Source of the DNA: Endomicrobiia bacterium | GTDB taxonomy: Bacteria > Elusimicrobiota > Endomicrobiia > PHAN01 | Reading direction: 5' to 3' | Assembly: GCA_030018875.1 (NCBI GenBank) | Contig: JASEHK010000044.1 | Location: 1 to 9,397, forward strand | DNA length: 9,397 nucleotides | Part shown: one piece after another, positions 5,270-9,397 of the stretch | Layout of the letters: each line of letters starts with the position of its first letter | Numbering within the stretch: position 1 is the first letter of the stretch | The notes under the pieces: model-generated | What the model saw: the letters and a program-made list of their open reading frames with translations, nothing else | The model's database searches: none | Told to the model about the DNA's origin: nothing | Made by a program: the position numbers and the translations under genes

Positions 5270-6619
5270 ATGTTTAAAAAAGTGCTTGTGGCCAACCGAG
5301 GGGAAATAGCCGTCAGGGTAATCCGCGCTCTGGGCGAGATGGGCATACGTTCGGTGGCGATACACTCCGAGGTTGACAGAAACTGCCTCCACGTGGAAAT
5401 GGCCGACGAGAAAATCTGCGTGGGGCCCGGCCCGTCTCTGGAGAGTTATCTCAATATTCCGAACATAATATCCGCCGCGCTGATAACCAAGGCCGACGCG
5501 ATACACCCGGGCTACGGCTTTCTGGCGGAAAACATTTATTTCGCCCAGGTCTGCGGCGATTCCGGTATTTCTTTCATAGGTCCGACGCCCGACACCATCA
5601 AGAAAATGGGCGATAAAATCGCGGCCAGGCAGATGATGAAAAAACTCGGAGTTCCCGTCGTGCCGGGCACCGACGGTCCTGTCACTTCCGGCGACCCCGA
5701 CATTTTCAAGACGGCCAAAAAAATAGGCTATCCGATAATAGTCAAGGCGTCGGCCGGCGGCGGCGGCAAGGGTATGCGAATAGTCAAATCCGAGGACGAA
5801 CTCAAAGATGCCCTTGATATAGCCGGCGGCGAAGCGAAAAAGGCCTTCGGCAACGATTCGGTTTATTTCGAGAAATATCTCGACGAGCCGCGCCACGTAG
5901 AGTTCCAGATTCTCGGCGACAAAAAAGGCAGGATAGTTTACCTGCCCGAGCGCGACTGCTCCATACAGCGGCGCCACCAGAAACTCGTGGAAGAAAGTCC
6001 TTCGACGGCCGTTGAGAGATCGTTGCGCAGGAAGATGGGCAAGACCGCCCGCCTTGCCGCCGCGGGCGTAAAATACCGGACCGTCGGCACCGTGGAGTTT
6101 CTGCTCGACAAAAAAGAAAATTTTTATTTTATGGAGATGAACACGCGCATACAGGTCGAGCATCCCGTCACAGAAATGATAACGGGCATAGACCTCGTCA
6201 AAGAGCAGATAAGGTTGGCCGCCGGCGAGACGCTGGATTACGATTCCGACGACATCAAGATAAACGGCCACGCCATAGAATGCCGCATAAACGCCGAAGA
6301 CCCCGACCGGGATTTTATACCTTCGCCGGGCAAGGTCGAGCGGTTCATATCCCCGGGCGGAATGGGCGTGCGTGTGGAGACGCATCTTTATTCCGGATAT
6401 ATCATCCCTTCTTTTTATGATTCTCTTCTGGCTAAGGTCATCGTGAACGACAAGACCAGAAAGGCGGCCATCGCCAAAATGCGCGGTGCGCTCGGCGAGA
6501 TGAAAGTCGAGGGCATCAAGACAACGCTTCCTCTTCACAAAAGAATATTCGAAAACGAGGACTTCGTCAAAGGCGACGTTTATACCAATTTTCTCCAGAA
6601 GCATATATTCTCCATATAG
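5270..6619 (+). CDS. accC: biotin carboxylase subunit of acetyl-CoA carboxylase
   Basis: ATP-grasp enzyme that carboxylates the biotin on AccB using bicarbonate and ATP. The 449-residue length is that of the Escherichia coli enzyme. The N-terminal domain starts KKVLVANRGEIAVRVIRA; the central ATP-grasp domain has Lys159 and the glycine loop AGGGGKGM (about 162-169); further on are EPRHVEFQILGD, ERDCSIQRRHQKLVEESPS (lysine 238 region) and MEMNTRIQVEHPVTEM, with Glu289, Asn291 and Arg293 as active-site residues. The C-terminal domain has INAEDP. Nothing essential is missing. ATG 5270 is chosen because MFKKVLVANRGE is the family start; an in-frame ATG at 5231 would add 13 residues encoded by the upstream repeat and lacks a ribosome site. 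A weak GGA (5261-5263) precedes the chosen start. Confidence 0.97.
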   Translation: MFKKVLVANRGEIAVRVIRALGEMGIRSVAIHSEVDRNCLHVEMADEKICVGPGPSLESYLNIPNIISAALITKADAIHPGYGFLAENIYFAQVCGDSGISFIGPTPDTIKKMGDKIAARQMMKKLGVPVVPGTDGPVTSGDPDIFKTAKKIGYPIIVKASAGGGGKGMRIVKSEDELKDALDIAGGEAKKAFGNDSVYFEKYLDEPRHVEFQILGDKKGRIVYLPERDCSIQRRHQKLVEESPSTAVERSLRRKMGKTARLAAAGVKYRTVGTVEFLLDKKENFYFMEMNTRIQVEHPVTEMITGIDLVKEQIRLAAGETLDYDSDDIKINGHAIECRINAEDPDRDFIPSPGKVERFISPGGMGVRVETHLYSGYIIPSFYDSLLAKVIVNDKTRKAAIAKMRGALGEMKVEGIKTTLPLHKRIFENEDFVKGDVYTNFLQKHIFSI

Positions 6620-6649
6620 CCCGTTCCGACGGCGGCGGGAGCAATATTT

Positions 6650-7222
6650 ATGAAAAAGAAAATAGAAAAAATAATACGCGAGAGTTCCAAGACCGCCTCG
6701 GCGCTCGCTTCTCAGGCCGATGTCATCGCCGCCGCGTCCGCCAAAATAATCGCGGCTTTCCGAAAAGGCGGCAAACTCATAGTTTTCGGCAACGGAGGTT
6801 CGGCCGCCGACGCGCAACACTTCGCCGCCGAGCTCGTCGTCAAGTTCGAGAAAAAAAGAAAGGCCTTGCCGGCTATCGCGCTAACCGTCAATACTTCTTC
6901 CATAACAGCCTGCGCCAACGATTTCACTTACGAAGAGATTTTTTCCCGTCAACTTGAGGCGATTTTATCCGACGGCGACATTGTGGTCGGAATATCCACA
7001 AGCGGCAACTCCCCCAACGTGGCTCGCGCTCTGGAATATGCGTCGTCCCGCGGAGTCGTCACCGTGGCATTAAGCGGTCGTGAGGGCGGACGCATCGCCG
7101 AAATAGCCGATGTTGTCCTGCGCGCTCCCGCCGACGTCACTGCCCGTGTTCAGGAGTGCCACATACTGGCCATCCACGCCATCTGTAAGATAATCGAAGA
7201 CAGCGTATGGGCGAAATCCTGA
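6650..7222 (+). CDS. gmhA: sedoheptulose-7-phosphate isomerase
   Basis: Converts sedoheptulose 7-phosphate to D-glycero-D-manno-heptose 7-phosphate, the first step towards ADP-heptose for the LPS inner core or S-layer sugars. The 190 residues form one SIS domain. Visible: FGNGGSAADAQHFAAEL (46-62) with His57 and Glu61, the sugar-phosphate loop STSGNS (116-121), and RVQECHILAIH with Gln168 and His176. These match the four zinc/active-site residues of Escherichia coli GmhA (His61, Glu65, Gln172, His180) with a constant offset of four. GGGAG (6637-6641) lies 8 bases before the ATG. The stop overlaps the start of the next heptose gene by 16 bases, which supports pathway assignment over the related DiaA protein. 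Confidence 0.94.
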   Translation: MKKKIEKIIRESSKTASALASQADVIAAASAKIIAAFRKGGKLIVFGNGGSAADAQHFAAELVVKFEKKRKALPAIALTVNTSSITACANDFTYEEIFSRQLEAILSDGDIVVGISTSGNSPNVARALEYASSRGVVTVALSGREGGRIAEIADVVLRAPADVTARVQECHILAIHAICKIIEDSVWAKS

Positions 7223-7671
7223 AACTCAATTCTCTTGTCAAAGTCTTGGCCAAGTCTCGCCGCAAAGGTGAGAGGATAGTGTTCACCAACGGCTGTTTCG
7301 ACATAATCCATCCCGGCCACGTAAAGGTTTTGCGGCGGGCGAAGTCAATGGGCGATGTTCTGGTGGTCGGTCTGAACACTGACGCTTCGGTCGGGCGGCT
7401 CAAGGGTCCGTCCCGTCCTGTTTCCGACGAAAAATCCCGCGCCGAAGTCGTGTCCGCCATCGGCGGCGTGGACTATGTCGTGCTGTTCGGCGAGGACACT
7501 CCTATTAAAGTCATCAAGAAAATCCGCCCCGATGTTCTGGTTAAAGGGGCCGATTACGCGGGTGGCGAGATAGTCGGCGCCGAATACTCAGGACAGGTCG
7601 CGCGCGTGCCTCTCGTCAAGAACCATTCTACGACTCAACTGCTCTTGCGAATCAAAAAATGCGCGAAATGA
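7207..7671 (+). CDS. rfaE2: D-glycero-beta-D-manno-heptose 1-phosphate adenylyltransferase, stand-alone
   Basis: Transfers AMP from ATP to heptose 1-phosphate, giving ADP-D-glycero-beta-D-manno-heptose. The 154 residues form one cytidylyltransferase-like Rossmann domain: VFTNGCFDIIHPGHV (25-39) with the HxGH nucleotide motif His35-His38, LNTDASVGRLKGPSRPV, the DTPIKVIKKIRPDVLVKGADY block and a C-terminal STTQLL. This is the C-terminal half of enterobacterial HldE; here the kinase half (HldA/RfaE1) is not fused and is not in the window. The gene overlaps gmhA by 16 bases and thiD2 by 4 (ATGA), so it is likely translated by coupling; it has no clear ribosome site of its own. Confidence 0.93.
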   Translation: MGEILKLNSLVKVLAKSRRKGERIVFTNGCFDIIHPGHVKVLRRAKSMGDVLVVGLNTDASVGRLKGPSRPVSDEKSRAEVVSAIGGVDYVVLFGEDTPIKVIKKIRPDVLVKGADYAGGEIVGAEYSGQVARVPLVKNHSTTQLLLRIKKCAK

Positions 7672-8120
7672 ATACGATGAGGTCTTCGCGCGCTGTGTTG
7701 CGCGTCGCGGACGCGAACATCAACCGATTCCGCGACGGCCTCAGAGTAGTCGAGGACACACTGCGTTTCATCCACGGCAGCCCGCTGTACTCCTCGGCGC
7801 GCCGACTGCGCGGCGATTTTTTTCGGATGTTCTCAGGCGCTTACGGCGGATTCGTCGTGTCGCGGGAGTCCGACAAAGACCCCGGCCGCTCGTCGGAGCA
7901 AAAAAAGCACTCAGGCATACCGTCGCTTCTTCGGGCGAACTTTGCCCGCTGTTCCGAGGCGCTCAGAGTGCTCGAAGAATATTCGCGCCTCGGCAGGAGG
8001 AGGATGAAGCCCGGGTTGCCGAAACAGTCCGAACTTAAAAAAATCCGTTTTAGACTTTACACGCTCGAAAAAAACGCCGCCCGCATTCTTACCAAACGTT
8101 TTGGCCGCGCCCGACGGTAA
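7668..8120 (+). CDS. thiD2: ThiD2-family hydroxymethylpyrimidine-phosphate kinase
   Basis: A small all-helical protein of the type known as ThiD2, an HMP-P kinase unrelated to classical ThiD, found alone or as an N-terminal domain of ThiE. Family blocks: RVADANINRFRDGLRVVEDTLRF (residues 13-35 from ATG 7668) and ANFARCSEALRVLEEYSRL, the two conserved helices of the domain. The ThiE barrel is absent, so this is the stand-alone form, 150 residues from ATG 7668. That start overlaps the rfaE2 stop as ATGA; ATG 7659 or 7677 are also in frame, and none has a ribosome site. thiC follows after 20 bases, supporting a thiamine role: ThiC makes HMP-P, this enzyme would make HMP-PP. The activity is inferred from family and neighbour. 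Confidence 0.82.
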   Translation: MNTMRSSRAVLRVADANINRFRDGLRVVEDTLRFIHGSPLYSSARRLRGDFFRMFSGAYGGFVVSRESDKDPGRSSEQKKHSGIPSLLRANFARCSEALRVLEEYSRLGRRRMKPGLPKQSELKKIRFRLYTLEKNAARILTKRFGRARR

Positions 8121-8140
8121 GCGCGCGACCCCGTAAAAAA

Positions 8141-9394
8141 ATGCTCCCGACTTCATTGATTAAAGAAATCGCCCGCGCCGAAAAAGTATCCGGTAAGTTT
8201 CTGCTATCAGGCATTCGCTCCGGCAAAATAACGGTTTCTTTCAACCCTTCCGCCCGCAAGCCCGCGGTCTTCAGGCCGTTGGCCATAGGGGAAGGTTTAA
8301 GAGTAAAGGTAAACGCCAACATCGGCACGTCGAGCGACTCGACGTCTCTTGAGCGGGAAATGGACAAACTCTCCGTCGCCGTCGCGGCCGGGGCCGACGC
8401 CGTAATGGACCTTTCCACGGGCGGCAACCTCGACAGGATACGCCGCGCCATCCTATCGGCCAGCGAGGTTTCCGTCGGGACAGTGCCGATTTATCAGGCC
8501 ATCTGCGAGACCGTCCGCCGCGGACATGCGCCTGAGAAAATGCCGGCGGAGTTGATTTTCGACGTCATAGAAAAGCAGGCCGCCGACGGCGTGGATTTTA
8601 TGACGATACATTCGGGAGTCACCATGGCCGGTTCCGCTATGGCTATCAAACGTCGGCTTACGGGGATAGTCAGCCGCGGCGGATCTTTTCTTGCCGGATG
8701 GATGATGAAAAACGCCCGCGAAAATCCGCTTTACGAAAATTACGACCGCGTTCTGGGCATACTCAAAAAATATGACGTCACCATAAGTTTGGGCGACGGC
8801 CTTCGTCCCGGGTCTCTGGCCGACGCCAACGACGCCGCGCAGATTTCGGAGTTGAATATCCTCGGAAAACTCGTCGCGGCCGCCCGCAAAAAAGGCGTAA
8901 GCGTGATGGTCGAAGGGCCCGGGCACATGCCGCTTGATCAAATAATTCCGCATATAAAACAAGCCAAAAAAATAATTCTGGGCGCACCCTATTACGTGCT
9001 CGGCCCGCTTGTCACCGACATCGCCGCCGGTTACGACCACATAACCGGAGCCATCGGCGGAGCCGTCGCGGCATGGGCCGGCGCCGACTTTTTGTGTTAC
9101 GTGACTCCGACGGAGCATCTCGGCCTTCCCGACGAGCGCGCCGTCAAAGAAGGCGTGATGGCCTCGCGCATCGCGGCGCACGCGGCCGATATCGCTCGCG
9201 GCTTGAAAAACGCTCGAGCCATTGACGACGAACTCTCGAACCGCCGCAAAGCCCTCGACTGGAAAGGACAGAAAAAACGGGCTCTCGACCCCTCGAAGTT
9301 CGACGATGCCGCGAGGCTTACCCCGCGGCTTGCGTCGTCGAAAAATGCCGTCTGCTCGATGTGCGGCGACTATTGCGCGATGAAACAGACATGA
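8141..9394 (+). CDS. thiC: phosphomethylpyrimidine synthase
   Basis: Radical SAM enzyme that rearranges aminoimidazole ribotide to HMP-P, the pyrimidine precursor of thiamine. The gene is complete at 417 residues, the short form that lacks the long N-terminal extension of plant and proteobacterial ThiC. Signatures: GEGLRVKVNANIGTSSD (50-66), MDLSTGGNLDRIRRAIL, GVDFMTIHSGVT, SLGDGLRPGSLADANDAAQ, EGPGHMPLDQI and YDHITGAIGGA. The [4Fe-4S] cluster cysteines are at the C-terminus: Cys405, Cys408 and Cys412 in CSMCGDYCAMK, spaced CX2CX3C. The ATG follows a short A-run and has no Shine-Dalgarno. A paralogue, BzaF (hydroxybenzimidazole synthase), uses the same substrate; the thiD2 neighbour favours ThiC. 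No TPP riboswitch is seen upstream. Confidence 0.95.
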   Translation: MLPTSLIKEIARAEKVSGKFLLSGIRSGKITVSFNPSARKPAVFRPLAIGEGLRVKVNANIGTSSDSTSLEREMDKLSVAVAAGADAVMDLSTGGNLDRIRRAILSASEVSVGTVPIYQAICETVRRGHAPEKMPAELIFDVIEKQAADGVDFMTIHSGVTMAGSAMAIKRRLTGIVSRGGSFLAGWMMKNARENPLYENYDRVLGILKKYDVTISLGDGLRPGSLADANDAAQISELNILGKLVAAARKKGVSVMVEGPGHMPLDQIIPHIKQAKKIILGAPYYVLGPLVTDIAAGYDHITGAIGGAVAAWAGADFLCYVTPTEHLGLPDERAVKEGVMASRIAAHAADIARGLKNARAIDDELSNRRKALDWKGQKKRALDPSKFDDAARLTPRLASSKNAVCSMCGDYCAMKQT

Positions 9395-9397
9395 AAA

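Noticed and set aside
5105..6820. Long antisense ORF of 571 codons opposite accC
   Set aside because: It mirrors accC, whose codon pattern keeps the opposite frame open; no recognisable domain, and accC is certain.
8453..9181. Antisense ORF of 242 codons opposite thiC
   Set aside because: Shadow of thiC codon use; the translation has no family features.
8141..9394. BzaF (hydroxybenzimidazole synthase) instead of ThiC
   Set aside because: Similar sequence and substrate, but the thiD2 neighbour and absence of cobamide genes favour ThiC.
1..9397. CRISPR array, tRNA, rRNA, transposase or phage genes
   Set aside because: No regularly spaced repeats, cloverleaf-like segment, or such proteins were seen on either strand.

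Overview
This is a chromosomal stretch of an unidentified Gram-negative-type bacterium. All supported genes lie on the + strand. The core genes are GC-rich, use ATA freely for isoleucine, and often lack a strong Shine-Dalgarno sequence. The heptose genes gmhA and rfaE2 imply an LPS-type outer envelope. The mix of gene order and codon style resembles an uncultured lineage such as Omnitrophota or Elusimicrobiota, but that placement is a guess.

Layout. (1) Bases 2-1333 hold the 3' three quarters of nadB (NAD synthesis), cut by the window edge. (2) Bases 1334-1646 are mostly non-coding, with one doubtful 54-codon ORF and two perfect TATAAT boxes just before aroQ. (3) Bases 1647-5184 and 5270-6619 carry aroQ, pepQ, efp, accB and accC, in the relative order known from Bacillus and many other bacteria. 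(4) Between pepQ and efp (about 3178-4135) sits an AT-richer island of four small genes: a Phd/RelB-like antitoxin, an unknown 53-residue protein, a second antitoxin and a RelE/ParE toxin. (5) Bases 6650-7671 carry gmhA and rfaE2 (ADP-heptose synthesis). (6) Bases 7668-9394 carry thiD2 and thiC (thiamine pyrimidine branch), ending three bases before the window ends.

How it works together. AccB and AccC form the biotin carboxylase half of acetyl-CoA carboxylase. GmhA and RfaE2 catalyse the first and last-but-one steps of ADP-heptose synthesis; the heptose kinase and GmhB phosphatase are not here. ThiC makes HMP-P and ThiD2 would phosphorylate it to HMP-PP. From gmhA to thiC the genes overlap or almost touch, so they are probably one transcript, and no TPP riboswitch is visible before the thiamine genes.

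Most of the window is ordinary housekeeping. The parts worth a second look are the toxin-antitoxin island with two antitoxins sharing a C-terminal half, a near-consensus promoter written inside the pepQ active-site codons, a probable leaderless start of aroQ, a dispersed-type hairpin repeat between accB and accC, and a 16-residue insertion in NadB. I did not find a convincing new multi-gene system.
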